Assembly: GCA_949775045.1 (NCBI GenBank) | Contig: OX459108.1 | Location: forward strand, 3,148,935-3,212,934 | DNA: 64,000 nt | Source of the DNA: Metridium senile | Lineage: Eukaryota; Cnidaria; Anthozoa; Actiniaria; Metridiidae | Direction of reading: 5' to 3' | In this document: positions 31,674-43,225 of the stretch, one piece after another | Layout: every line of letters begins with the position of its first letter | Numbering within the stretch: the stretch's first letter is position 1 | The notes under the pieces: generated by a model | What the model saw: only the letters and a program-made list of their open reading frames with translations | Told to the model about the DNA's origin: nothing | Database searches by the model: none | Program-made: the position numbers and the translations under genes

Positions 31674-31792
31674 ACATTCATAGAACAGCATGCCACAAAG
31701 TTTGTATTTTATTCAAATTATGAAGTGAACATACTGAAGAATAAAGTGAAGACACTGAAACTGTTGTAATTCGAGTATTGGGCTGCCTGTGA

Positions 31793-32227
31793 TTTTGCAA
31801 AGAAATGTATAGAGGATCAAAGTTCTATTCTGCGGCCAACCCAGCCCTATTAAAAGTCCCGAGGGCGAGTAAGAACTATATTGGTTGATTAATGTTAACA
31901 AAATGTTTAAGATGTGCACAAAAATAAATGTGTGCACATAAATAATCATTTATGAATAATTTTAGGTTATTTTAATGAGAAATGTCCTAATCCCAAATTT
32001 CATAATGTTTTATTAAGAAAATGAAAACTAAGTCTCAGAAACATTTTCATCAAGATTAACCTTTTGAGAAATAAACGTCACGAAAATAAAGATGGATTTT
32101 GGGTTGTATGAATCTGCTCGACATATATTTCTATGTACCGGGATGCCTGTGTTACAAAGTGTTAACCGTTTCATCCCGTCCCCTCCCCCCAAAGCGCCGC
32201 TACAAATTCTCAGATTTGAGTATGCGA
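31793..32227 (+). other. Duplicated intergenic block B, no gene recognised
   Basis: 31853-32227 matches 4515-4890. Short overlapping frames on both strands (32028-32355) carry no motif. Confidence 0.4.
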
Positions 32228-32448
32228 TCACAGGCTCCCCACCATCCCAATTCATTCTGGGCTTCCTGTGGTGGGAACGGCTAAAAGCCGTTGGTAAATT
32301 TGTTCAAAGTTGGTCATATTTAACTTCGATATTCATGTTCTTTTTTTTCTTTTAGATTTTACTTTACTGTTCCAAAATAAAGTTTAATGTTTCTTGTTTA
32401 CGAATTTGTTGTTTATTTTGCCCTGCGATGCATTTTAAAGCGATTTAA

Positions 32449-33134
32449 AGCAATTTATTCGGCAGCGAACACACGCTCCCCAATGAAGTAAAAAAAAAAA
32501 ACAAGGCAGGCAACTCTGGCGGCTACGGCCACCAATCACGCTCATATTATCTTCAAAATCTACCCGAAAAATTAATCCTATTCTCCCCAAACTCTGGCAC
32601 ACACATTAACGATAATCACACAGACCTCAGCCAGAGTTTGAAACACAAAGCTCAAATAAAAAGCATCGAAAAGCAGCTTCTAACATCGAAATTATGCTTT
32701 CGTACTGGGATCTGTCAAGTCTTCTGTCACTTTGGAATTCCAAGAATGCCAAACGTCAATGAATATGGTACCCAACCCTACCCCCGCCAGCTAAATTTGT
32801 CACTTCCTCCCGCTAGCCGGAACTGTTTTTGTGACAAATTTATCTGGCGGGGGTAGGGTTGGGTAGCGTGCTAGAAAGGACTTCGCTAACGGCGGATCAT
32901 TCCGGCCAAGATATCTTCGTCTTTATGAAAAAGAAACTAGCAAGCTATATTTCGTGTGTCAACCCTGTAGTACAGCAACTAACAATTGGGAATGTCTTGT
33001 CGATCATCAGTCCAAAAAATAAAACCATTACTTTCTGCGGCATCAGAGTTAAACGAGTAAACGAGAGTGGATATTCTATCGAACAATTAATTCGTCATAA
33101 TCATCGTCAGTCTCGTCAATCACATCACAAATAA
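32449..33134 (+). pseudogene. Unrecognised reading frame split by a 93 bp MITE
   Basis: From 32449 (after a TAA) the frame is open to 32770, including LKHKAQIKSIEKQLLTSKLC and GIPRMPNVNEYG. It resumes at 32866 with VLERTSLTADHSGQDIFVFM to a stop at 33132-33134. Removing the 93 bp palindromic insert and one TA duplication (95 bp) joins the two halves in frame through GGT AGC, giving about 197 codons without a stop. That is unlikely by chance in such AT-rich DNA. There is no ATG early in the frame, so it may be a terminal exon. No domain is recognised. It is found only in copy 2 of the duplication. Confidence 0.4.
32771..32863. mobile_element. 93 bp palindromic MITE, TSD TA
   Basis: CCCAACCCTACCCCCGCCAG and its complement CTGGCGGGGGTAGGGTTGGG end 35 bp arms around a short loop. 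TA lies on both sides (32769-32770 and 32864-32865). It is strongly strand-asymmetric in G/C. Confidence 0.8.
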
Positions 33135-33410
33135 AAACAAGTTTTCATTTCAATCGATATTTATTCGTTCAGGATGAGTCTTCGGTCAGCGATCGTTGCT
33201 CATGCGCTGTCATGAACTACTAGGAACGCCTGGGACCTGACCCTCCAATTTGACGACCACGAAAAATTAAAGGCAGTCCAAGACTGCATGTGGCTATAGT
33301 TAAATGGCCTGTTATGCGTACACGCAAATTGGTATTTAGACCTATATATAGTACTAATCATTGATCACGTTTATAAGCGACAATATTATAATCAGCTGAT
33401 GCAGAATATT
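33135..33410. other. No gene; 33265-33410 is an inverted repeat of 27131-27263
   Basis: The second half matches the minus strand of the sequence just after the assembly gap. Confidence 0.6.
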
Positions 33411-33938
33411 AGGTGGGTTCACACTAGCGATCTAAAGTAGGTCTAAAGTATACTTTGGTTATACTTGTAGTGTGAACGGTCTCTGGCCATCTCAAGTAAT
33501 ATACTTTGTCTTTATGGTTATTTCGCCTCTTCAAAGAAGCCGAAGTACGATTTCAAGCAGGATGCAGCCTAAACTTTAGGTCCTTTCTAATCCGCAATAA
33601 AAACAGTAAACGTCCATCAAACCTGTCAACTGCTAGTTCTCCTATTGCAAAATACACATTAGAGATATACGTTGACCTTTTTAGCGGGAAATATGGATCT
33701 TCTATTATTACTGTAAGCATTTTTTGTTTATAGGATGTATCAAAGCTTCTAAAATAATGATTTCACGGGAATCCGACTCGATTCTCGAATGGGTTATGAT
33801 TGACAGATTAAAGGCTAAGTAATATACTTGTTCGTCAGTGTGAACGCCTTGCTCGCTTTTGTAAACAAACGAACCTAAAGAACCTACTTTGATACAGATG
33901 TACTTTAGACCTACTTGGAGTCTAGTGTGAACCCACCT
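33411..33938. mobile_element. 528 bp MITE with AGGTGGGTTCACACTAG ends
   Basis: Complete copy, with ATT on both sides as likely TSD. The inverted paralogue at 27027-27263 lacks it. The frame 33506-33733 (RLFKEAEVRFQAGCSLNFRS) lies inside and is conserved in the truncated copy at 5203, but is not recognised. Confidence 0.75.
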
Positions 33939-36000
33939 ATTATTCCATACTATTTTTCAAGGTTTAGATTTGTTATTGTTAAAAGTTGATATATAAATGA
34001 AGCATTGAAAATAAAACATCGAAATGTTTTTACATTTTTGATTTTGGTCAAACAATATTGTGGTATTCAGATTGTTTTTATGCAGAAAGAGGGGAAAATA
34101 TGCCGTCTAAGACTGCATGCAGCTTCTCGTTTATTTTCCAAACATTAGAAATAATTTTAAGTCTGGCGAAGAGTATGGATTCTCAAGTTGAGTGGAAGAG
34201 TAGATATGAGTAAGACATGCATTTGATTGGCCAGGTATCTTTGAAAGATAATAGGTAGTCTATGAAAATTACTCTATTATAGAAAATAAATGCTGCATTT
34301 AAATAAACAAAATACACAAATTTCATAACACAAAATTTGGTTTTAATAATAACCTAAACCTAACAAATTAATAGCTTGAATATAAAATTCTTACATAATT
34401 TTAAACACTATTGTTCCAGATAGATTAGTACTTTTCACTAATGTTTTCCAGTGTTTTGATTAATGGCATCTAAAAGAATATTACTACATTGCTTGTTGAT
34501 TGTATTAAAATAACAGATATACAAGTGCTTTAATTTGTTTGGTATTCTCAGCTTCCCGAGGGAAGTTTTTGCTCCCTGTCAAAGGTTTTTAGTCCCCGAA
34601 GGGAAGTTTCGTTCTCTCGTACGAGATTAACAACTCCTTGAAGGCAATTTGGCCCCTTAAATTGGTTGTTAACGATCAACTTGTAATAAACAGGAAGGCA
34701 GCGACTCTGAATAGCCCACATGTCCCACACTATCAATTTGTGAAATTGGGCTTCCTGTGGTATTTAACGGCTCTTTCGAAGTTCAATATGGATAACGTTC
34801 AAATATGGTCCCGTTTGAAATCTCTTCTTTAGTCAGTAATATTTTTTTTTCGATAATAAAAGATTATGAGTTTATGAACATTTCTGTGTGGTTTTCTTGG
34901 GTTTTGGTGGCCCATTTAAGGAGGTTTTGAGGATAGCGAATTTCAACGGTCATCGGCGTGTCTATAGAAGTACACAAGGTGGGCAACTCTCGATCAAGCG
35001 GACTCCAATCACCTCTAAATATCACCCGAAAATCCACTATTTCCCTGTGACTACAAAACTCAGCTTTTGATACAGTACAAAGTAGATATAAACGAACAGT
35101 ATACCAAAATTTCAAACGAATCGATCAATTTTTTCCCCCATAAAAAGTTCTGCTAAACGTTCCAAATGTACTATCTCCCTATACTCTGACAATCGAGAGC
35201 GAACAAGCGCTGACAAAACAACAACTTGCCCCCTCCCCCACACTTGAAACATGGTTCGAATATAACGCTATTTTTGATTTTTATAACGAAAAAAATAAAA
35301 ACGACTTTCTTTATCCACAAGAAAAATGTTCTTCCAAAAACCAAATACGTATTTTGCATTTTGTGTTTAGAAGTTCCAATAGTTACGTTATGTAATCAAG
35401 TTGACAAAACAACAACTTGCATAAGCATAAGAAAAACAAACATGTTCGTTTTCTTGTGTTAAGCTTATGCCTACGCTTATGCCTAGTGAAGACCAGCCTT
35501 AAAAGTTTTTTTTTGTCTTTTTTTGTTGTTGAATATATAAAAAGCCTTTTGAAGTCTATATAGCGACTATAAAAATGTTTTCAAAGTTCGAAGAGTTATA
35601 ATACTATAAATAAAATACTAACAACAATTTCTGTTACTACAACGTTCATAAAAATAATAAGCTGTTAGTACAGTTGATATGCAAATCTTTTAAAACAATG
35701 AATTCAAGTCACCGCTAGCTCTCAAAAACAAAACTTGGCCCAAAAACATCGACTTGAATCAATTGTTCAAAGTAATTTACATTTAACTATAATAACGGCT
35801 ATTAAAACAAGATTCGTGACAGTGTCACGACCGAGATTTTGAATGCATCCATAATTAGCTAGTAAACGAGGAGTGCATGACTGTTGTATTGGTTGTCAGC
35901 AGACAACAACGTATCAATGATAACGTTCTTAGACAGGGCTTTCAAATGAAATATATGGGGCTTGATCTGAACGAGGCACGTGTATTTCAATGACGTTTTT
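33939..36000. other. Duplicated intergenic block C, no gene recognised
   Basis: This matches 5616-8640 apart from two MITEs and the poly-C segment present only in copy 1. Confidence 0.45.
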
Positions 36001-36121
36001 AAGTAAGCTCCAGTTTGTTTCATTTGTGTTTTCCTCCGTCATTTGTGCAACCATTGCTTCGTCAACATATAGTTTCGTTAGTATTATTTTGTCTAGAGCA
36101 TAGGATCGGTCACGTGACTCC

Positions 36122-36307
36122 TTGTCTCACATGGCTCGGTCGGGACTGGGTACTATGTATCCCGTGTCAATATGGCGGACAAAGATGGTGGACTCGGCGG
36201 ACTTTTGTGATGTGAACGCGATAGAAATACACAGGACAGACCTTTTTTTCATTGAGGATGTTTTTATTTTACATCGAATATTGTTTCCGATCTCATTTGG
36301 GTTGTAA
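36122..36307 (+). other. Short frame at the left end of the 3.83 kb element
   Basis: A 61-codon frame containing KMVDSADFCDVNAIEIHRTD begins near ATGGCGGACAAAGATGG. The opposite end has a comparable ATGGCGGC start on the minus strand (about 39808). Either could be a first exon, but neither is recognised. Confidence 0.2.
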
Positions 36308-37258
36308 TGAATTGACTCCAATCAATTGACTACGCAAAACATTGAAAACATGTGGATTTTTGGGATTCAAACAAGTTAAACTTGCTACATAAACACTTGG
36401 AAAAAAAGGTAAGCCTTATTCACTGTTAAAGCAGTTTTAACTGTTAACTGCAGCTAACGTACAAATTTTCATGTGGACCTTGGATCGTAAGACTTTTGAG
36501 TTCGTTAAATCTAAGTAAACTTAAGGTTTCATGCCATGTTCAAATGGCCTGCATACATTAAATAATTTCAAGTATAAATTTTTCTATACTATGTCATTAC
36601 TATGAATTTGTTTTGATGTAGATTTTAGACTGAGTAATATGTCTACATCCAAGTACAAACACAGTTTGTCAATAAATTCATCACCAGCTTCAAAATATTT
36701 ACTAGTTGAGTTGTTTTGGATAACTTTTGGGTCATCACATAACACATCTGATTCAATACATTCTTGTTTTGGCTGTTGACTTGTGTTGATTATGGGTTGT
36801 TGTAGGTAGTGTGTGGGCTGATGTACTTTTTCTTGAATATGCGTTGATTAAAATTGTACCATTGTTTATAGTGTTTTTCACTTTGCTTTTCAAGCATCAA
36901 TGTAAAAATAGGTGCACAAAAGGCTTGTCAATAAAGGGTCACACTTTTTGTCTTTTCTTTTTTCCTTGACTACATATACATGGCCTTAAATTATCCTCTC
37001 TATATATGTTCTTTAGAGAATAGTTTTTTATTTGTTTTCTATTTTTCTATTCTTGTTGAGGTACATTTGCTTCAGTGAATGTTGATACATAGGGGGGTAG
37101 ATTTTGATCATCTGTTTTTCTTCTTTTTATTGCAGGAGCATTGTTTGGTGTTTGTAAACCCTGCAGCATGCAGAACAAGAAATTAAAATGATTATGTTGC
37201 CACTGATGTTATAATGAAGATGTATCATATGTACATTGTAGTAGTATTATGATAAATA

Positions 37259-37521
37259 CACCTACTTCAAAAATCGTTGTCGGCTACAGTCCACACTCTA
37301 AAGCCTGCAAAGGATGGACTTGATTTTTGATTCATTACACTTTTTAAAGAAATATTTGTATTCATATCTACCACAACAACAACTTGGTATGGTCATATAA
37401 CACAAACACGTACAACCAAAATATGTTATGAATAAATCGATAACAAGAGAACGAAATACCGACATCCTTTGCAGACTTTAGAGTGTGGCTTTGTTTGCAA
37501 CAACAATTTTTGAAATAGGTG
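37259..37521. mobile_element. 263 bp MITE, ends CACCTA(C/T)TTCAAAAATCGTTG, TA target
   Basis: Inverted ends with TA outside (37257-37258 and 37522-37523). Inner parts CAGTCCACACTCTAAAG and CTTTAGAGTGTGGCT also pair. Related sequences lie at 10614, 42961 and 45052. Confidence 0.75.
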
Positions 37522-37891
37522 TATATTGATCAGCATCTACTGTTTATGTATTTTTAATTATTACTTTGTGTCCACTAAATTTGGTACCAAATGGACAATC
37601 ATCTGAATTCTATAAATTATTTGCTTTTCCTTTATAATTTATTTTATGAGTAAATTGATGATTATTGTTATTTTGCTTCAGAAATCAGATTTACATTAGA
37701 TTTTGGGTGATTGCTACTACATTTTCTATTTTTTGTTGTAAGAACAATTTTTATTGTCAATACAAATAAAATACTGATTCATTTTGATAAACAAGAATTC
37801 CTAATTTTCAATCTGAAAGTATTTCTGTAGATCAATTTCTTGATTTTGATCAAAGCTATGATATTTATATTATATTTTCTATATCCCATAG

Positions 37892-38040
37892 TAGAGTGAA
37901 GGCATTCAACCCGTGAAATAGAAATTGCTTGCTAAAGTGTAATATTTAGTCAAATAGACACAAAAGAAAACAATTGAACAAGAGACTGCTAAGGTGTATT
38001 AGTCTAATATCTATTTCACGGGTTAAATGATTTCACTCTA
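37892..38040. mobile_element. 149 bp fold-back, ends TAGAGTGAAGGCATTCAACC
   Basis: The left arm runs from TAGAGTGAAGGCATTCAACC into CGTGAAATAGA. The right arm mirrors it, TCTATTTCACGGG through to TTTCACTCTA. Confidence 0.75.
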
Positions 38041-38050
38041 TCTAAATATA

Positions 38051-38110
38051 ATATTCCACTGGCGAGGCCTTTTGTTTTTTATTGTTTTGCCACCTCGCCA
38101 GTGAAATACT
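38051..38110. repeat. Hairpin with ATTCCACTGGCGAGG arms
   Basis: TATTCCACTGGCGAGG and CCTCGCCAGTGAAATA around a T-rich loop, directly beside the previous fold-back. Confidence 0.75.
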
Positions 38111-38426
38111 ATATAGAAGTTCACAATGCATTATAAGTACTATATAGTAAGACATATAATAAAACGCCGTTTTGCTATGGTCATGTGATATTTAATTTTG
38201 ACAACATTCTTGGTGGGTGTGATCATATTCTAAGACAGTTAGATAATGAACGCTCGTGTCCTATGGGACATAGAAGGCCACTCGGGTGGTGCCCATCTTC
38301 CCACCCAAACTTAACTATATCAGCAAAAGCCTGATTTATGTGAAAGATGATTTCTTTTGTATGTAGTTAACACTCAGTCATTCTAGTTGTCAGTGAATAA
38401 TATAATCAAAATGTATACAATAGAGT

Positions 38427-38664
38427 CCATGAAATAGAATCTAAATAGTTCCTAACTAATAGTTTTTATTTAGTGACTATTAGTCACTATCACTCAACTG
38501 AAACAGCTTTAGTAACAATACACAAGGGAAATCAAATACTCAAAACCATAGAAAGTTAATACTTTATTCATTGTGTATTGTTACTAAAGCTGTTTCAGTT
38601 GAGTGATAGTGACTAATAGTCACTAAATAAAAACTATTAGTAACTATTTAGATTTTATTTCATG
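38427..38664. repeat. 238 bp long-armed palindrome
   Basis: Arms of about 95-100 bp match almost perfectly (CACTATCACTCAACTGAAAC and its complement) around a loop of about 45 bp. The outer tips are CCATGAAAT and ATTTCATGG. Confidence 0.9.
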
Positions 38665-38667
38665 GAA

Positions 38668-38765
38668 ATAGTGTAAGCACTCTATGTAATAAATTTACAG
38701 GAACATTGATGCAAATCTCATCGAAATGGCTACTTGTTTTTATGATTACATAGAGTGCTTGCTCT
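38668..38765. repeat. Third fold-back, AAGCACTCTATGTAAT arms
   Basis: AAGCACTCTATGTAAT and ATTACATAGAGTGCTT are inverted, adjacent to the 238 bp palindrome. Confidence 0.7.
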
Positions 38766-38769
38766 AAAT

Positions 38770-39720
38770 TTGTGAAAGAAATAGCTCTATTTTGTAAATA
38801 TATAACCAATTGAGTGGAGAGTGGTTTTATAAAACCTTCATAAAACCAAATTTTATTAATTAAAATGTAATTGTCTGATTCAAAAATAAAGAAAACACAA
38901 ATAAAGTAATAGGGTATAATGATAGTATGATAAAGTACATTTCACAGGCTTATGAAAACAAGACAACAAAAATTTGACTGCTAGCGCTATTTACTACTTA
39001 ATGTCCAAAAGTTAAGTACAACTACTCTTTTCACAATCATTATTCCTATCCTTTAATATATATATATCATTCTCACCACAAATATATTTTTGTTCTTTAT
39101 TATTTCTAAATACATTACTCCCAACACAATTTGCTTTCCATAACTTCTTTCAAAAAAACATTTAAAATTATCTATATAAGATTAATTCTAAGACAGTTAG
39201 ATAATGAACCATTCACTCTTATAAGATTAATTATTTGAGCAAAATGAACTGTGATTCCCACACCTTTTTTCACACTTTTACTACGTACTTTGCAAAAAAA
39301 TAAGTACACAAACAAGCCAGAGAAATAAGCTTGGATTCAAGATTGAAGGAAAAACAAAAATAAAGAAAACCGGTGAGCTTAAATACATCAAATACCGACA
39401 ATAGTTCTATTTTTTTTTCGCTTGTTTTGCTCAATTAAATGAGGAACATTTTGAAAATAATATATCAATGACCCCATCACGAAGTCAATGCGATATAAAA
39501 CAACAACAACAAAATCTTTTAAAAAGCAAAATAATAGCTAAAAGCTTTCTTTTGTTCACACAAAACATTTATCACAAGTAAGGTTCAGTATAAGCTTACT
39601 TATTTTCAACGTAAAAAGACACCCCATTTTAAGCGTAATTCATAGAAATTAGTCGTTTATTAAACAAAACAATAAACAACATTGTGTACAAGCTTCAAAT
39701 ATCAAAACACAAGCCAACAT
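38770..39720. other. Interior of the 3.83 kb element, nothing recognised
   Basis: AT-rich. TTCTAAGACAGTTAGATAAT occurs here (39186) and at 38229 in direct orientation. Confidence 0.4.
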
Positions 39721-39920
39721 ATATCAGTTTTCATACAACTAACCCCACAAGAATCCGAGAACAGGTTCCCTGCTAAAAGTAAGAGTCCCGGAATTTTCAG
39801 CCGCCATGTTGAAAAGCCGCCATATTGACACGGGATCCCAGCCAATCACGTTCAATGATCTAACAGCGCGCGAGAGCCAATCACAATCGAGAACGAAAAT
39901 CCTATGCTCTAGACAATATT

Positions 39921-40345
39921 GGACAAGACGGCAATCGTAGCTCAAGAAGCTGAAGAGAATTATTTCCGCATAGATTTAACTCTCTGAGATTTTCCATCGC
40001 GAATATATGCTCTACACCTTCGGTAACGTTGTTGCCAGCAATATTTAAGGTATGCAGACTATGAAGTTGTTTGATTTTTACAGGAATGGATTTTATTCTG
40101 TTCCGAGACAAATCTAATGTTTTTAGAGAACTAAGTTTTAGAATTGCTGCAGGAATGGAAGTCAGACAACATTTTATCAATGATAACGATCTTAGACTGC
40201 GGGGCGTTAGCCAGAACTCAAGATCAAAATCGCGATCTGTCAAAGTGCAATTCTCTAGTATTAGCGATTCCAACTTTTTCATTAAAAAAACAGTCTTAGG
40301 GATACCAAGTAAGTTGGTTAGCTTCAATGTCTGTGGGCCACTCAT
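39921..40345 (-). pseudogene. Leucine-rich-repeat protein fragment, copy 2, cut by a transposon
   Basis: The minus-strand frame contains tandem LRRs of about 23 residues: LESLILENCTLTD, LRSLSLIKCCLTSIPAAI, LKTLDLSRNRIKSIPVKI, LHTLNIAGNNVTEG and LRELNLCGNNSL. Such repeats form a protein-binding solenoid; no partner domain is visible. The frame ends artificially (SRA, stop at 39902) three codons into the inserted 3.83 kb element. The original C-terminus lies beyond it at about 36000-36088 and is intact in copy 1. The N-terminal ATG at 40345 is arbitrary, since an upstream exon may exist. There are no frameshifts upstream of the insertion, so this copy was broken by the transposon. Confidence 0.7.
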
Positions 40346-41646
40346 TTATTAGTCCTATTAATGTCGTGAAATTTTCAATCATGCCAGCTCCACTAAACAA
40401 CAATCTCCGCTGGAGAATTATATGGCTTGTGGAAGGACTGAAAATGCATGTGCCCAGAAGACAGCTTTTCTGCTTTTATGTGGATACTTTAAATTATACC
40501 CATAGTGCACTTGGGTCTTGGAATGACCTATCGCCTATTGCTTTTGGCGATGACAACCTTTTTTGAAATAGGCGTATGTCTTGGTTCAGTCGATAATGTT
40601 GTTGTAACGTTGTTATGATCACGCTTTGTAATATTACGCAATATTTTTTGATTTTATACAAGAATTTTCATTTCTTTATTTTTTAATTTTTGTTCGATTG
40701 TCAATTGTGTATATACTAGGCTCGAAGACTCGCGGCTCGTTAAATATTCGCCCGATAACCACTTTGTCTTCGGCGATTAATTGTTAAATATACTTCTATT
40801 TTTACATCAATATTTTCCACTCTTGTATTGGAAGCAATTAATTAATTAAAATATTTACTAAATTAATGAAAATAGACTGTATTTTGTATGATCAATATAT
40901 GGTAAATTGTACATGTTTTACAATGGTTTCCATGGTTATCAGGCGCACTAATTTGATCATATACCCATGTTAATTTGCGCCTAATAAGTAATAAATTATT
41001 ATTATTATTATTTTTATATTATTATTCCACTCGAATAATTTATTAGGCCCTGTCGGATATTTTAAATAGAAACTAGCGAGTAAACTAGTATTGGCTGTGT
41101 CGATGTTTGAAATAAACGATAGGTAATAGAATGAAATTTGTAACACCGTAAAAAAAATGTTGACTTAACTTTACTAAAGTTTCGAGCTTTAGCCCTTCAT
41201 TTTCGGTGACCGAAAACACCGTTAACGTGTAGAGGGAAGACAAAAAACAGAGTGAAAAAACCTCCGTGTGGACAGGGTCTTTTAGGTCATGACTAATGTA
41301 ATAGTGCAGCGCATGAATGCTAAAAATAGCTCCAAGCTAAGACTCGGACAAACATTGTGTTCAGTTTTACCGTGTTGAGCAATATATGAACCGATCTTAT
41401 CATTTCCTGCTGAAATTAGAATAACAACGTGATTAAAAGATTTGCTTCGATCAGCATTAAAAATAGTCTGCTGAAAGTTAAATAAAAGTTTAATTGTAGT
41501 TAGGCCTATAAGTTCGGCCTTTGCATTGTCTCCATTTTTGTGACGTCATTAATGCGCTGCGCTATTTCTAGGCACTACACCATATTGGGATGCACTAGAA
41601 ATAAATTATTATCAGTATTATTATGTTATCATTATTTTATATGTAG
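40346..41646 (+). other. Copy-2-specific spacer with a LINE 3' tail (about 40920-41035)
   Basis: Sequence AGGCGCACTAATTTGATCAT..TTGCGCCTAATAAGTAATAA followed by (ATT)n resembles the 3' end of CR1-like LINEs. The rest shows an end of the CACCTATTTC MITE family (about 40550) and no gene. Confidence 0.45.
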
Positions 41647-42216
41647 TAATACCATGATCACCTCGGTTTCCATTGTTTTAAGAGGGACGTTATATCGCTA
41701 ACATCCCTCTCCATGAATAGGAATGAGGGAAAATTAGAACTAATCTTCCCTCATTACTATGTATGAGGGAAAATTAGTTCTAATTTTCCCTCATACATAT
41801 AGTAATGAGGGAAAATTAGAACTAATTTTCCCTCATTACTATTCATGAGGTATATAGTCCCTCATATATTACAATCACTGGGACTATCGTCGAAACACGC
41901 TGTTTCGGAAATTCATTTGATTTGTTATGGGGCCATACTTGATATCGCTGCACACTCCTACGCGTGTGGGAGGCATTTTTGTCATTGCGCATGTGTATAA
42001 AACTGACATTGAGAATCAAAAAAATCAAATTATCAAGTTTAAAGTAACAAGGTGTTTATTTTATAATAGACCTTACACCATACACCACAATATTATCTTT
42101 CTTGATTTATTTATGAAAATTTATATTAAATTCGACATTGTTTAATGTCGCTCCTTGAAGAATCCCTCCCAAACTAAATCCCATGCTCGTTTATTTCCTC
42201 GGTGATCATGGTATTA
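41647..42216. mobile_element. 570 bp MITE with nested hairpins
   Basis: The ends TAATACCATGATCACCTCGG and CCGAGGTGATCATGGTATTA (as complements) frame three successive 40-45 bp palindromes built from AATGAGGGAAAATTAGAACT and its complement (41735-41850). The plus frame 41927-42145 is not recognised. Confidence 0.7.
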
Positions 42217-42221
42217 CAAAC

Positions 42222-42394
42222 TAATACCATGACTTCTTCGGGATATTAGTGATTAAATGTCCCTCAGCCTCGGGAAGTTTAGTAAAAAAATTATCCACTA
42301 AAATTATCTAAAATTATCCACTAAAATTATCCACTAAACTTCCCTCTGCTTCGGGGACATTTAATCACTAATATCCCTCAGTGCCATGGTATTA
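42222..42394. mobile_element. 173 bp palindromic relative, adjacent
   Basis: TAATACCATG and CATGGTATTA form the ends. GGGATATTAGTGATTAAATG pairs with CATTTAATCACTAATATCCC. The centre repeats AAAATTATCCACTA three times. Confidence 0.75.
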
Positions 42395-42613
42395 CTTATA
42401 AATATATATTAATAAACCGATTCATAAATAATTAATGATAATTTTACAAAAGAAATCACGTCCGTGACGATGAGGTTGTATTGTATTGTCGGCCTGATTT
42501 GCATAAGTTTCAACTTGAATTTTCTCGTGCAGATTTATTTTTATCTTGACAATTTTAGTAAAATATGAAAGAACTACCGTTGGAGTTTCATAAGTACTAT
42601 ACAATATTCGCGT

Positions 42614-42680
42614 CCGATCTGTATGAGATATACAGTGGCTCGTCTGATAGACTCGCCACTGTGTACCCCATACAGATCGG
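42614..42680. repeat. 67 bp hairpin
   Basis: CCGATCTGTATG..ACAGTGGC and GCCACTGT..CATACAGATCGG around a 15 nt loop. Confidence 0.75.
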
Positions 42681-42960
42681 CCGTTCATATTGTATGTAAT
42701 GTTTACAACATGAGCCGCCGTGTTGTATCGGCAGATACAATCACAAGCCGAATGTTGAGATCCACCATGCCTTTTGGTCTTGGAATGCACTATTCAGTAT
42801 GCACTATTCAGTATTGTGCGTTTTTTGAAATAGCTCTATATAAATATATGTATTTTTCAACGTTTCATTTGAAATTTCTATAAATTATTGGATTTTGATT
42901 GAGTCATTTTAAAAACTCGCAGTAAGTGTTTTATCAAGATAAAAGTCAATAGTACACTTA

Positions 42961-43205
42961 CACCTATTTTAAAAATCGTTGTCACAGCCAAAGCTACCCG
43001 CAAAGTGTGTCGGTAATATGAACATCATAACACGAGTTTTAAATTAATATTTTTGACATTATCTGTACCAATGCAATAACTTGTTATGCCGGTCAAGAAA
43101 CACAAATATGTACAACCAAAACTTGTATGAATAAATCGATAAGAAGAGAAGAAATGTCGACATCCTTTGCATGCATGCTTCTTCAGAGTGTGGACTGTAC
43201 ACTGC
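42961..43205. mobile_element. CACCTATTTTAAAAATCGTTG MITE, right end lost
   Basis: The left end follows TA. The body matches 37259-37521 up to GAGTGTGGACTGTA, then the right TIR is replaced. Confidence 0.6.
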
Positions 43206-43225
43206 AAAAACGGCTGAGTAGATAC

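Larger units (their letters stand above)
28295..31792. mobile_element. Composite TIR element, ends CCACAGGCAGCCCAA, TSD TTTTG
   Basis: Inverted arms of about 130-165 bp (28295-28458 and 31675-31792) are bounded by TTTTG (28290-28294 and 31793-31797). The last base of the right end is mutated. Between the arms lie a TA-type transposon, a TTAA MITE, LTR and LINE sequence and a long palindrome. The 2.0 kb element at 45507-47516 has the same terminal sequence and a 5 bp TSD. Confidence 0.75.
36089..39916. mobile_element. 3.83 kb TIR element inserted in the LRR frame, TSD TATT
   Basis: The ends TTGTCTAGAGCATAGGAT and ATCCTATGCTCTAGACAA are flanked by TATT (36085-36088 and 39917-39920). Copy 1 of the duplication has the uninterrupted site TTAGTATTATTGGACAAG. 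Both ends carry, in mirror orientation, ATCCCGTGTCAATATGGCGG about 85-90 bp inside, a promoter and start-codon-like context. The interior holds at least five smaller palindromic elements and no transposase that I can recognise. Confidence 0.8.
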
